The notes below the pieces were generated by a model. The model was not told the origin of the DNA. It worked only from the letters and a program-made list of their open reading frames with translations, and searched no databases. A DNA stretch of 9,745 bases from Pseudomonadota bacterium (GTDB taxonomy: Bacteria; Pseudomonadota; Alphaproteobacteria; Sphingomonadales; Sphingomonadaceae): contig JAEXLC010000235.1 of NCBI GenBank assembly GCA_023445495.1, forward strand, positions 1-9,745, read 5' to 3'. Both the position numbers and the translations under genes were made by a program. Below are positions 1-7,578 of the stretch, one piece after another; position 1 is the first letter of the stretch; every line of letters starts with the position of its first letter.

Positions 1-34
1 ATCCCGCTTCTTCTTTCCCCGGCACCGGACGCGG

Positions 35-57
35 CACCCCGGCCCAAGGCCGGGGTG
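35..57. repeat. Small GC-rich palindrome downstream of pgeF
   Basis: A perfect 10-bp inverted repeat (CACCCCGGCC / GGCCGGGGTG) with a CAA loop lies 6 bp beyond the pgeF stop codon. Palindromes of this kind, built on CACCCCGGC, are familiar between genes in sphingomonads and caulobacters, so this is probably one copy of a dispersed REP-like element. It could also act as a transcription stop for the minus-strand operon, but no T-run follows the stem on the minus strand, so a rho-independent terminator is not clearly supported. Confidence 0.6.
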
Positions 58-63
58 ACGGTG

Positions 64-846
64 TTAGCGCAAGCCGATCAGGCTGATCTGCCGGCCGTAG
101 TCCCGCTCCTGCCGGTGGGTCGCGCGGCGGAAGCTGTAGAAATGCGCTTCCCGCGCATAGGTGTCCTGCCCCAGCATCTCGATCGTGCGCAGCCCGGCGG
201 CGGCGAGGCGCGAGGCGACATAGGCTTCGAGATCGAACTGCCAGTGATCCTCGCGCCGGCCTTCGGTGAAGAAGCGCTCATTGTCGGGATCGGCATCGGC
301 GAAGCGCTGGAGGAAGCCGAGATCGACTTCGTAGGAGGCGCGGGCGATGCACGGGCCGATCGCGGCGACGATGCGATCGCGGCTGGCGCCGAGCGCTTCC
401 ATCGCGGCGATGGTCGAATCGGTGACGCCGCCGACCGCACCCTTCCACCCGGCATGGGCGGCGCCGATCACGCCGGCCTGCTTGTCGGCGAACAGCACCG
501 GCGCGCAATCGGCGGTGAGGATGCCGAGCGCGAGGCCCGGGCGATCGGTGACCAGCGCATCGGCATGCGGGCGCACCCGCTCTTCCCAGGGCTCGGCGAC
601 GGTGACGCAGTCGGCCGAATGGATCTGGAAGAGCGAGACCAGCCGGCCGCCGGGCAGCACCGCTTCGGTCGCGCGGCGGCGATTCTCGGCGATCAGCGCG
701 GGTTCGTCGGTGGAGCCGAGCCCGACATTGAGGCTGGCCATCGCGCCGGTGGAGACGCCGCCCGTGCGGCCGAGAAAGCCGTGCGCGATCCCGTCCAGCG
801 CGCGGGCGCGGAAAACTTCGACTTCACTCGTCATCTCGTCACTCAC
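64..846 (-). CDS. pgeF: PgeF/YfiH family multicopper-oxidase-like protein (purine nucleoside phosphorylase/'laccase domain')
   Basis: The 260-residue product matches the YfiH (PgeF, DUF152) family in length and motifs. The three metal ligands are visible: His76 in IHSADC, Cys114 in TADCAPVLFAD and His131 in AHAGWKG. Family members are cytosolic zinc enzymes. They have been described as polyphenol oxidases, as purine nucleoside phosphorylase/adenosine deaminase, and in E. coli as an editor that corrects mis-incorporated residues in peptidoglycan precursors; which activity applies here cannot be read from sequence. The chosen start is a GTG (846-844) that overlaps the GNAT stop in a GTGA arrangement, implying translational coupling. 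An in-frame ATG at 834-832 is the alternative start. It is the last gene of the minus-strand run and ends in TAA. Confidence 0.92.
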   Translation of the reverse strand: MSDEMTSEVEVFRARALDGIAHGFLGRTGGVSTGAMASLNVGLGSTDEPALIAENRRRATEAVLPGGRLVSLFQIHSADCVTVAEPWEERVRPHADALVTDRPGLALGILTADCAPVLFADKQAGVIGAAHAGWKGAVGGVTDSTIAAMEALGASRDRIVAAIGPCIARASYEVDLGFLQRFADADPDNERFFTEGRREDHWQFDLEAYVASRLAAAGLRTIEMLGQDTYAREAHFYSFRRATHRQERDYGRQISLIGLR

Positions 847-1346
847 AATGCGCGGCGCATCAGCCGGTCTTCATCCTCATGCTCGCCGACCAGGAAGATA
901 TAGGGGCCGCGATCCTCGAACCCGTTCTTCTCGTAGAAACGCCTGGCCCGGTGGTTGTCGATATAGACCGACAGCCAGAGCTCGTCGGCGCCGCGCGCGC
1001 GGCCTTCTTCCACTGCCCAGTCGAGCAGTGCCTGGGCGGCGCCGCTGCCCTTGGCGCGCTCGTCGAGATAGAGCTGGCGGAGCTCGTGCGGGCGCGAGGT
1101 CACCGTCGCCGGCAGGGTGAGCGCGCTGGTCTTGGCGAAGCCGGCCAGTCCCTGTTCGTCCTCGGCGATGTGGAAGCGCAGGTCGGGCTGGGCGAACTCC
1201 TCCGCCCAGGCCTCGGGCGTGAATCCGGCGAAGAAAGCGGCGAGATTCTCCGGCGTGTAGAGATGGCCGAAGGTCGCGGCGAAGCTGACCCGGAACAGCG
1301 CGTCGATCGCGGGCAGGTCGGCGGGAGTGGCATCGCGGTAGATCAT
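843..1346 (-). CDS. GNAT family N-acetyltransferase
   Basis: This is a 167-residue single-domain GNAT protein. It should transfer an acetyl group from acetyl-CoA to an amine or N-terminus, but the substrate cannot be told. The acetyl-CoA pyrophosphate loop is clear around residues 96-107 (ERAKGSGAAQAL). It is followed by the typical strand-helix LWLSVYIDN..ARRFYEKNGFE (residues 123-144) with Asn131 and Tyr138 in the usual places. The C-terminal EDRLMRRAL resembles PaiA-type polyamine acetyltransferases, but that is only a hint. The ATG start at 1346-1344 lies 7 bp from a palindromic repeat, whose purine-rich arm (GAGGGTGAG on this strand) appears to supply the ribosome binding site. Its stop overlaps the pgeF start by 4 nt. 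The gene interrupts what would otherwise be a methyltransferase-pgeF pair. Confidence 0.9.
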   Translation of the reverse strand: MIYRDATPADLPAIDALFRVSFAATFGHLYTPENLAAFFAGFTPEAWAEEFAQPDLRFHIAEDEQGLAGFAKTSALTLPATVTSRPHELRQLYLDERAKGSGAAQALLDWAVEEGRARGADELWLSVYIDNHRARRFYEKNGFEDRGPYIFLVGEHEDEDRLMRRAL

Positions 1347-1353
1347 TGCATCT

Positions 1354-1447
1354 CACCCTCACCCTTCCCACCGCCAGCGGCGGCGGGCCCCTTCCCTCTC
1401 CCGGTGGGAGAGGGAGGGAGCGGCGAAGCCGCGGAAGGGTGAGGGTG
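1354..1447. repeat. Complex palindromic intergenic repeat (cruciform-forming, MITE/REP-like)
   Basis: The outer arms are a perfect 15-bp inverted repeat (1354-1368 CACCCTCACCCTTCC against 1433-1447). Inside lie a 9-bp perfect hairpin (1394-1402 CCCTCTCCC against 1406-1414, loop GGT) and a small GCGGC-GAA-GCCGC hairpin at 1420-1432. The element fills all but a few bases of the gap between the methyltransferase stop and the GNAT start. Repeats of this composition, with CACCCTCACCC ends and a CCCTCTCCC-GGTGGGAGAGGG core, are common between genes in sphingomonads and related proteobacteria. It carries no reading frame of its own, so any movement would need a transposase in trans. As RNA it would form a strong stem that may attenuate or stabilise the operon transcript. 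Confidence 0.8.
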
Positions 1448-1455
1448 GCTGAAGC

Positions 1456-2553
1456 TCATTCGCTGAACCCTGCGGGCACCGGCCAGCCCGGTGCGGTGAA
1501 GGCGATCACCTTGAACAGTTCGCCCATCTGCTCGGGATCGGTCAGCCGCTCGCGATCCATGGCGAGCTGGCCGGCGCGATCGGGCGCGGCGAGTGACAGG
1601 CTGGCGGTGCGTTCGGTGATGCCGAGGCGGGTGAGGAACTCGCCCTGGGTGACCGGGCCGTGGACGACCAGTCCCTCGGCGCGCGCGGCTTCGCCCAGCG
1701 TGGCGAAGTCGACATGCGCGGTCAGGTCCGCCTCGCCGGGTTCGTCGAACGGATTGGCATAGGCATGGCCCTTCACCGCCTGCAGCGTGTCGCCGAGCGC
1801 CGGGCCCATATAGCCATAGTCGATGACCAGCGCCGCGCCGCCCTGGTCGTTGAGCCGCCTGGCGAGCTGGCGCAGCACCGCGACGCTGGCGGGCGAGGTC
1901 TCCATGATCGAGCCGGGCGCGGCATCCTTGTAATCGCGCGGGATAATCATGTCGAAGCCGCGGTCGCCGGGGATCGGCAGGAACAAAGTGTCCTGGCAGG
2001 CGACCAGCCGCTCGCGCCAGCCTTCCTGGGTGGCGATCAGCTGGCGGATCGGCAGCGCGTCGAAGAACTCGTTGGCGACGAAGACCAGCGGCGCGTCGTC
2101 GGGCAGGCCGACCAGATCGATATGGAATTCGGCGCCGGCCACGCGCTCGGCCTGAGCGGCGCGCAGCGTCGGGCTGGTCTCGACGAGATCGACCGGTGGC
2201 GCGAGTCCGACCTTGGCCATGGCGCGCAGCGCGTCGGCCGCCAGCGTGCCGCGGCCCGGGCCCAGCTCGACATAGCGGATCGGCGGCTGCCCGGCGCGCT
2301 GCCAGATGTCGGCGATCCACAGGCCGATCAGCTCGCCGAACATCTGGCTCACCTCGGGCGCGGTGGTGAAGTCGCCGCGCGCGCCCAGCGGATCGCGGGT
2401 GGCGTAGTAATGCGCGTTGGCGGCGCCCATGAACTGCGACAGCGGGATCGGCCCGGCCATGGTGATGGCACGGGCCAGCCGCTCGGCGAGCAGGGGCTCG
2501 GCGGCGTTGGCCGCGCGTTCCCCGGCGGGCGCGTCGAGAGGGTTCTCGCTCAG
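1456..2553 (-). CDS. Class I SAM-dependent methyltransferase, MidA/NDUFAF7 (DUF185) family
   Basis: The protein has the NDUFAF7/MidA signature. It carries HYYATRDPLGARGDFTTAPEVSQMFGELIG (about residues 48-77), the SAM-binding motif I VELGPGRGTL (95-104) and VFVANEFFDALP, the segment typical of this family. NDUFAF7 dimethylates an arginine of a complex I subunit in mitochondria; the bacterial substrate is not established. With the start used here the product is 365 residues. The start is unusual. The first canonical codon is ATG at 2460-2458, but homologous-looking sequence (LLAERLARAI) lies upstream of it. The CTG at 2553-2551 overlaps the lgt stop (CTGA) and has GGAG 8 nt before it, so CTG is preferred. 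If CTG is not used, the gene is 1456-2460 and 334 residues long. It sits directly behind lgt and is probably translationally coupled to it. Confidence 0.88.
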   Translation of the reverse strand: MSENPLDAPAGERAANAAEPLLAERLARAITMAGPIPLSQFMGAANAHYYATRDPLGARGDFTTAPEVSQMFGELIGLWIADIWQRAGQPPIRYVELGPGRGTLAADALRAMAKVGLAPPVDLVETSPTLRAAQAERVAGAEFHIDLVGLPDDAPLVFVANEFFDALPIRQLIATQEGWRERLVACQDTLFLPIPGDRGFDMIIPRDYKDAAPGSIMETSPASVAVLRQLARRLNDQGGAALVIDYGYMGPALGDTLQAVKGHAYANPFDEPGEADLTAHVDFATLGEAARAEGLVVHGPVTQGEFLTRLGITERTASLSLAAPDRAGQLAMDRERLTDPEQMGELFKVIAFTAPGWPVPAGFSE

Positions 2554-3419
2554 GCTACGCTCTCCGTGCCGAGGGTGGGCTCGACGCGCTGGCGGCGGCC
2601 CTTGGCGGTGACGATCAGATAGATGCCGCCGGCGATCATCGGCAGGCACAGCACCTGGCCCATATGGATGACATGCTCGAAGATCGTGCCGGCGAACTGG
2701 GCGTCCGGCTCGCGGAAATACTCCACGAAGAAGCGGAAGCTGCCATAGCCGAGCAGGAAGATGCCGACGAGCCTGCCCGGCTCGTAGCGCGCCTTGGTGC
2801 GCCAGAAGGCATAGGCCAGGATGGCGAACAGCAGCGCGCCCTCGAGCAGCGCCTCGTAGAGCTGGCTCGGATGGCGGGCGAGCGGGCCGGCGCCGGGGAA
2901 GACGATCGCCCAGGGCAGGTCCGCGGGCTTGCCCCACAGCTCGCCGTTCACGAAGTTGGCGAGGCGGCCGAAGAACAGGCCGAAGGGCGCGCAGCACGCG
3001 ACATAGTCATGGACGCGCAGCCAGTTCAGCCCCTGCTGGCGGCACATCAGGATGATCGCCAGCGTGGTACCGATCACGCCGCCATGGAAGGACATGCCGC
3101 CGTCCCACAGCCGCAGGATGCGCAGCGGATTGAGGAACATCTCCGGCGCGTAGAAGATCACATAGCCCAGGCGCCCGCCCAGGATGATGCCGAGCGTCGC
3201 GTAGAAGACGAGGTCGTCGGCGTGCTTCTTGCTCATCGGGGCGCCCGGCTGGCGGATGAGGCGGAGCAGATACCACCAGCCGATCAGGATGCCGGCGATA
3301 TAGGCGAGCGAATACCATTTGATCTGGAAGAAGCCGAGATCGAGCGCGACCTTGTTCAGGCCGAGATCCTGGAACTGGATATGGTCGGCCGCCGCGGCGG
3401 CCAGGGTGGAAAGCAGCAC
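2550..3419 (-). CDS. lgt: Prolipoprotein diacylglyceryl transferase
   Basis: Lgt moves a diacylglyceryl group from phosphatidylglycerol to the lipobox cysteine of prolipoproteins, the first step of lipoprotein maturation in the inner membrane. The 289-residue protein has several hydrophobic segments and the family landmarks: GGRLGYVIFY (81-90), the essential His in MSFHGG (His112), the signature FGRLANFVNGELWG (150-163, with Arg152 and Asn155) and YGSFRFFVEYFREPD (225-239, with Arg229 and Glu233). The chosen start is GTG 3419-3417, because GGAGGG (3432-3427) stands at the right distance on the minus strand. The frame is open further upstream (ATG 3479-3477), but that leader does not look like Lgt and would read through the ribosome binding site. 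It is the first gene of the minus-strand run and diverges from the molybdenum enzyme gene. A weak promoter-like pair (TTGGGT, 17 bp, TATCGG) spans 3445-3473. A 5-bp hairpin with arms CTTGG/CCAAG overlaps its -35 part at 3458-3474. Confidence 0.96.
   Translation of the reverse strand: MLLSTLAAAAADHIQFQDLGLNKVALDLGFFQIKWYSLAYIAGILIGWWYLLRLIRQPGAPMSKKHADDLVFYATLGIILGGRLGYVIFYAPEMFLNPLRILRLWDGGMSFHGGVIGTTLAIILMCRQQGLNWLRVHDYVACCAPFGLFFGRLANFVNGELWGKPADLPWAIVFPGAGPLARHPSQLYEALLEGALLFAILAYAFWRTKARYEPGRLVGIFLLGYGSFRFFVEYFREPDAQFAGTIFEHVIHMGQVLCLPMIAGGIYLIVTAKGRRQRVEPTLGTESVA
2551..2565 (-). promoter_or_regulatory. Shine-Dalgarno and putative CTG start of the methyltransferase gene
   Basis: On the minus strand GGAG (2565-2562) lies 8 nt before CTG (2553-2551), whose last two bases begin the lgt TGA. 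No ATG, GTG or TTG occurs in this frame between here and ATG 2460, and that ATG has no purine-rich element before it. The site therefore decides the gene start in favour of CTG, unless the sequence here carries an error. Confidence 0.5.
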
Positions 3420-3532
3420 TGTCGGTCCCTCCGGGTGTAGCGCCCCGATAGAACAGGCTTGGTGCAAACCCAAGTGCATCTTCAACTGGGGCGGGGATGA
3501 CACATCAGGGGCCACAGGATAGAGCGGGCGGG

Positions 3533-5773
3533 ATGAAGGTCGATTTCGGCAAGCTCCAGAAGCTGGATCGGCGCACGCTGCTGATCGGCGGCGGCGTGGG
3601 CGTAGGGCTGGTGGTCGCCTGGGCGGTATGGCCGCGCACCTATCTCCCCAATCTGACCGCGGCACCGGGCGAGAGCCTGTTCGGGGCGTGGATCAAGATC
3701 GGAACCGACGGGCATGTCTCGGTCGCGGTGCCGCAATGCGAGGAAGGGCAGGGCGTGTTCACCGCCATGCCGCAGATCATCGCCGACGAGCTGGGCGCGG
3801 ACTGGAAGCTGGTGGGGGTCGAGCCGGCGCCGCTCAACCCGCTCTACGCCAATCCGCTGGCTGCCGAGGAACTGTTCGAGCTGGCGCTGGGCGGCCTGCC
3901 CGAGCAGCTGCGCCGCACCCATGCCGCGCGCACCGGGCTGATGCTCACCGGCTGCTCGACGTCGATCCGCAGCTTCGAGGACCAGCTGCGCCATGCCGGC
4001 GCCACCGCGCGGGTGCTGCTGTGCAAGGCGGCGGCGCGGCGCTGGGGCGCGGAATGGCAGAGCTGCGACACCGCCGGCGGCCAGGTGATCCACGGCAATT
4101 CGAAGCTCGGCTTCGGCGCGCTGGCGGCAGACGCGGCGGAGGAGAGCGTGCCCGGCGACGTGCCGCTGCGCACCGGCGAGACCAACCGGCTGTTCGGCCA
4201 GCCGCTGCCCCGGCTCGACGTGCCGGCCAAGGTCGATGGCAGCCTGGTCTATGCCGCCGATGTGCGCCTGCCGAACATGGTTTTCGCGTCGATCCGGATG
4301 GGCCCGATCGGCGAGACCGAGCTGGTGAAGCTCGATCGCGCGGCGGCCAACAAGGTGCCCGGCATGCTCTCGGTCGTGACCACCAGGGACTGGGTCGCGA
4401 CGATCGCCAATAATGGCTGGGCGGCGGAGAAGGCGATCGATGCGATGCGGCCGCGCTTCAAGACGCCCGAGGACGTCATCAACAATGACAGCATCGCCGA
4501 TGCGCTGAACGCCGCGCTCGATGCCGATGGCGCGCGCATCCATGAAGCGGGCGATCTCGCCGGCGATTTCCGCGGGGCCAAGGTGGTGTCGGCCGAATAT
4601 CGCGTCGATGTCGCGCTGCATGCCGCGCTCGAGCCGATGACCTGCACGGCGCACTTCCATGACGGGCTGCTCTCGATCTGGCTGCCGACCCAGGCGCCGG
4701 GGCTGGCGCGGGCGGCGGCGGCGCGGGCGGTCGGTCTCTCCGAAGGCGCGGTGACGGTGCATGCGACGATGGCCGGCGGCTCGTTCGGCGCCAAGCTGGA
4801 GCATGAGGTCGCGGCGCAGGCGGCGCTGCTCAGCCAGAGCGTCGGCCGGCCCGTGCAGCTGACCTGGCCGCGCGGCGAGGACATGCGGCACGACCGCTAT
4901 CGCCCGCCGGCGATCGGGCGGATGACCGGCAAGCTCAACGCGCAGGGGCAGGTAACCGGCCTGCTTGCCAAGATCTCGACGCCCGAGACCGGGCGCGAGC
5001 TGGCGACGCGGCTGCTCGGCGGGGATCCGGTGGTGCAGGCCTCGCTGGCATTGCCGGGCAAGGGCGATCCCTCGGCGGTGGCGGGCGCGCAGCCCAGCTA
5101 TGGCATCGTCAATTATGCGGTGGACCATCACCCGGCGGTGATCGGGGTGCCGACCGGCTATTGGCGATCGGGCGCGCACAGCTACACCTGCTTCTTCACC
5201 GAGAGCTTCATGGACGAGCTGGCGCATGTCGCCGAGCAGGATGCGGTGTCGTTCCGCATGGCGATGCTCGGCGGCGAGACGCGGCTTGCCCGCTGCCTGC
5301 AGACCGCGGCGCAGCTCGGCGGCTGGCAGGGCGGGCAGCCCGGCAGCGGCCAGGGCATCGCCTGCCATGCGTTTCGCGGCTCCTATATCGCGGTGATGGC
5401 CGAAGCGCGGCTGGAGGGGCGCAAGGTCAAGGTCGAGCGACTGGTCGCGGCGGTCGATTGCGGGCGGGTGGTCAATCCGGACCTGGTCACCCAGCAGATC
5501 GAGGGCGGGCTGCTGTTCGGCATGGCGGCGGCGCTCGCCGGATCGACCAGCTTTACCGAGAATGTCGCCGATGTGCGCGACCTGTCCGAGCTCGGCCTGC
5601 CGACGCTGGCCGATGCGCCGGACATCACCGTCGAGATCTTGCGCAACGGCGCCGATCCGGGCGGGGTGAGCGAGCTGGCGGTGCCGCCGGTGGCGCCGGC
5701 GATCGCCAATGCGCTGCAATCGGCAAGCGGCGTGCGCTTCCGCGTGCTGCCTTTGCTCTCGGACGCCGAATGA
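3533..5773 (+). CDS. Xanthine dehydrogenase/isoquinoline 1-oxidoreductase family molybdopterin-binding (beta) subunit
   Basis: This is the large molybdenum-cofactor subunit (746 residues) of a periplasmic hydroxylase or dehydrogenase of the IorB type. Such enzymes oxidise N-heterocycles or aldehydes with water-derived oxygen and pass electrons to a small 2Fe-2S subunit and cytochromes. A Tat-like signal is visible at the N-terminus: the twin arginine Arg13-Arg14 in LDRRTLLIGG, followed by a hydrophobic stretch to about residue 32. The cofactor loop MAGGSFGAKLEHE is at 413-425. The C-terminal GGVSELAVPPVAPAIANA carries the expected catalytic glutamate (Glu714). ATG 3533 is chosen because the Tat region then lies close to the N-terminus; an in-frame ATG at 3497 would add 12 polar residues. 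No iron-sulphur or cytochrome partner gene is in the window. hemH follows after 34 bp. The substrate cannot be inferred. Confidence 0.88.
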   Translation: MKVDFGKLQKLDRRTLLIGGGVGVGLVVAWAVWPRTYLPNLTAAPGESLFGAWIKIGTDGHVSVAVPQCEEGQGVFTAMPQIIADELGADWKLVGVEPAPLNPLYANPLAAEELFELALGGLPEQLRRTHAARTGLMLTGCSTSIRSFEDQLRHAGATARVLLCKAAARRWGAEWQSCDTAGGQVIHGNSKLGFGALAADAAEESVPGDVPLRTGETNRLFGQPLPRLDVPAKVDGSLVYAADVRLPNMVFASIRMGPIGETELVKLDRAAANKVPGMLSVVTTRDWVATIANNGWAAEKAIDAMRPRFKTPEDVINNDSIADALNAALDADGARIHEAGDLAGDFRGAKVVSAEYRVDVALHAALEPMTCTAHFHDGLLSIWLPTQAPGLARAAAARAVGLSEGAVTVHATMAGGSFGAKLEHEVAAQAALLSQSVGRPVQLTWPRGEDMRHDRYRPPAIGRMTGKLNAQGQVTGLLAKISTPETGRELATRLLGGDPVVQASLALPGKGDPSAVAGAQPSYGIVNYAVDHHPAVIGVPTGYWRSGAHSYTCFFTESFMDELAHVAEQDAVSFRMAMLGGETRLARCLQTAAQLGGWQGGQPGSGQGIACHAFRGSYIAVMAEARLEGRKVKVERLVAAVDCGRVVNPDLVTQQIEGGLLFGMAAALAGSTSFTENVADVRDLSELGLPTLADAPDITVEILRNGADPGGVSELAVPPVAPAIANALQSASGVRFRVLPLLSDAE

Positions 5774-5807
5774 TCCGCTTTAGCTCTGCCGGGGTAAGGG
5801 AATTGTG

Positions 5808-6812
5808 ATGTTGCCGCCCGACCATCCCCCCGTTTCGACCGGCAAGATCGGCGTGCTGCTGGTCAATCTCGGCACGCCCGATGCGCCCGACGCACCGTCG
5901 GTGCGGCGCTATCTGGCTGAGTTCCTGTCCGATCGCCGCGTCGTCGAGATCCCGCCGCTTGTCTGGCAGCCGATCCTGCGCGGGATCATCCTGCGTACCC
6001 GGCCGAAGAAATCCGCGCATGCCTATAGCCAGGTGTGGCGCGCGGACGGCTCGCCGCTTGCCGCGATCACCAGGGCGCAGGCCAATGCGCTCCAGGGCGC
6101 GTGGGGCGAGCGGGTGCTGGTCGACCATGCCATGCGCTACGGCGCGCCTGCGATTGGCGATCGGATCGCGGCGCTCAAGGCGCAGGGCGCCGAGCGCATC
6201 CTGGTCGCGCCGCTCTATCCGCAATATTGCGCGGCGACGACGGCGACCGCCAGTGACAAGGCGTTCGATGCGCTGGCCGCGATGCGCTGGCAGCCGGCGC
6301 TCCGCACGCTGCCGCCCTATCACGACCATCCCGCCTATATCGCCGCGCTCAGGGCGTCGGTGGAGGCGAGCCTGGCCCAGCTCGATTTCGCGCCCGATGC
6401 GATCCTTGCCAGCTTCCACGGCATGCCGGCGCGCACGCTGGCGCTCGGCGATCCCTATCATTGCCACTGCCAGAAGACCGCGCGGCTGCTGGGCGAGGCG
6501 CTTGGGCGCGAGCTGGTCATCACCTTCCAGTCGCGTTTCGGCCGGGCGAAATGGCTCGAGCCGGCGACCGATGCGACGCTGGCGGCGCTGCCGGGCAAGG
6601 GCGTGAAGCGGGTCGCGATCGTCGCGCCCGGCTTTTCGGCGGACTGTCTGGAAACGCTGGAGGAGCTGGCGATCCGCGGGCGCGAGACGTTCCTCGGCGC
6701 GGGCGGCACCCATTTCGCCTATCTCCCCTGTCTCAACGACAGCGAAGGCGGCATGGCGATGTTGCGTACAATTTTGAGCGAGGAGCTTGCGGGCTGGAGC
6801 CAGCCTGCCTAG
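5808..6812 (+). CDS. hemH: Ferrochelatase
   Basis: HemH inserts Fe2+ into protoporphyrin IX to make protohaem, the last step of the pathway. The 334-residue product shows the family pattern from the start: GVLLVNLGTPDAPD (15-28), PLYPQYCAATTAT (135-147), the active-site histidine in SFHGMP (His204), ALGDPYHCHCQKT (212-224), the FQSRFGRAKWLEP segment (240-252) and the acidic signature APGFSADCLETLEEL with Glu282. It lacks the C-terminal cysteine cluster of 2Fe-2S ferrochelatases; only a single cysteine (LPCLND) is seen near the end. Start: AAGGG lies 7 nt before ATG 5808; the adjoining GTG at 5805 is possible but too close. It probably shares a transcript with the gene upstream, and phaB follows 37 bp after its TAG. 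Confidence 0.96.
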   Translation: MLPPDHPPVSTGKIGVLLVNLGTPDAPDAPSVRRYLAEFLSDRRVVEIPPLVWQPILRGIILRTRPKKSAHAYSQVWRADGSPLAAITRAQANALQGAWGERVLVDHAMRYGAPAIGDRIAALKAQGAERILVAPLYPQYCAATTATASDKAFDALAAMRWQPALRTLPPYHDHPAYIAALRASVEASLAQLDFAPDAILASFHGMPARTLALGDPYHCHCQKTARLLGEALGRELVITFQSRFGRAKWLEPATDATLAALPGKGVKRVAIVAPGFSADCLETLEELAIRGRETFLGAGGTHFAYLPCLNDSEGGMAMLRTILSEELAGWSQPA

Positions 6813-6813
6813 C

Positions 6814-6825
6814 GTTTCGCGAAAC
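6814..6825. promoter_or_regulatory. Perfect 12-bp palindrome between hemH and phaB (possible operator)
   Basis: GTTTCGCGAAAC is a perfect dyad directly after the hemH stop and 24 bp before the phaB start codon. Its size and symmetry would suit a small dimeric repressor. It is too short, and lacks a T-run, to be a convincing terminator. No known operator is recognised, so the regulatory role is only a suggestion. Confidence 0.3.
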
Positions 6826-6849
6826 CCCGGTAATTGGAGAGGAAAAGGC

Positions 6850-7572
6850 ATGGCACGCGTAGCGATCGTGACGGGCGGCACCCGCGGCATTGGCGAGGCG
6901 ATCAGCCTTGCCCTCAAGGAAGCCGGGATGGTCGTCGCCGCCAACTATGCGGGCAATGAGGAGAAGGCCAAGGCCTTCACCGAGCGCACCGGCATCGCTT
7001 CGTACAAATGGGATGTGGGCGATTACGACGCCTGCCACGAGGGTGTGGCCAAGGTCGCGGCCGAGCTCGGCCCGGTCGATGTCGTGGTCAACAATGCCGG
7101 CATCACCCGCGACGGCACCATCCTCAAGATGAGCCGCGACATGTGGGAAGACGTGATCCGCATCAACCTGGGCGGCTGCTTCAACATGGCGCATGCGGTG
7201 TTCCCCGGCATGCGCGACCGGAAATGGGGCCGCATCGTCAATATCGGCTCGATCAACGGCCAGGCGGGTCAGTACGGCCAGGTCAATTATGCCGCCGCCA
7301 AGTCGGGCATCCACGGCTTCACCAAGGCGCTGTCGCAGGAAGGCGCGCGCTTCGGCGTGACGGTCAACGCGATCGCGCCGGGCTATATCGATACCGACAT
7401 GGTCGCCGCGGTGCCGCCCGAAGTGCTCGAGAAGATCGTCGCCAAGATCCCGGTCGGCCGCCTGGGCCAGGCGCATGAGATCGCGCGCGGCGTGGCGTTC
7501 CTCTGCTCGGACGAGGCCGGCTTCGTCACCGGATCGACCCTGTCGATCAACGGCGGCCAGCACATGTACTGA
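6850..7572 (+). CDS. phaB: Acetoacetyl-CoA reductase (NADPH), short-chain dehydrogenase
   Basis: PhaB reduces acetoacetyl-CoA to (R)-3-hydroxybutyryl-CoA, the monomer for polyhydroxybutyrate storage granules. The 240-residue protein is a classical short-chain dehydrogenase: cofactor loop TGGTRGIG (8-15), NNAG (81-84), and catalytic Ser134, Tyr147 and Lys151 in NIGSINGQAGQYGQVNYAAAKSG. The GQ.GQ.NY block, the NNAGITRDG motif and the C-terminal SINGGQHMY are close to known PhaB proteins, which favours this over FabG, although a FabG-like role cannot be fully excluded. The start ATG has a strong GGAGAGG 7 nt upstream. No phaA or phaC lies in the window. A GC-rich hairpin follows the stop. Confidence 0.92.
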   Translation: MARVAIVTGGTRGIGEAISLALKEAGMVVAANYAGNEEKAKAFTERTGIASYKWDVGDYDACHEGVAKVAAELGPVDVVVNNAGITRDGTILKMSRDMWEDVIRINLGGCFNMAHAVFPGMRDRKWGRIVNIGSINGQAGQYGQVNYAAAKSGIHGFTKALSQEGARFGVTVNAIAPGYIDTDMVAAVPPEVLEKIVAKIPVGRLGQAHEIARGVAFLCSDEAGFVTGSTLSINGGQHMY

Positions 7573-7578
7573 AATGAC

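Noticed and set aside
55..903. Plus-strand open frame opposite pgeF
   Set aside because: The minus strand encodes all YfiH metal-ligand motifs; the plus-strand translation is Gly/Ala/Arg-rich with no features.
3420..3665. N-terminal extension of Lgt to upstream start codons
   Set aside because: The extended leader is unlike Lgt and overlaps the divergent gene; GTG 3419 has a well-spaced GGAGGG.
3482..5719. A 745-codon open frame on the minus strand opposite the molybdenum subunit gene
   Set aside because: It is Arg/His/Pro-rich with no recognisable domain, lies wholly opposite a gene with clear family motifs, and is the usual result of high GC suppressing stop codons.
5625..6944. Long minus-strand open frame across hemH
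   Set aside because: It is antisense to the conserved ferrochelatase, has low-complexity Arg-rich sequence and no ribosome binding site or family features.
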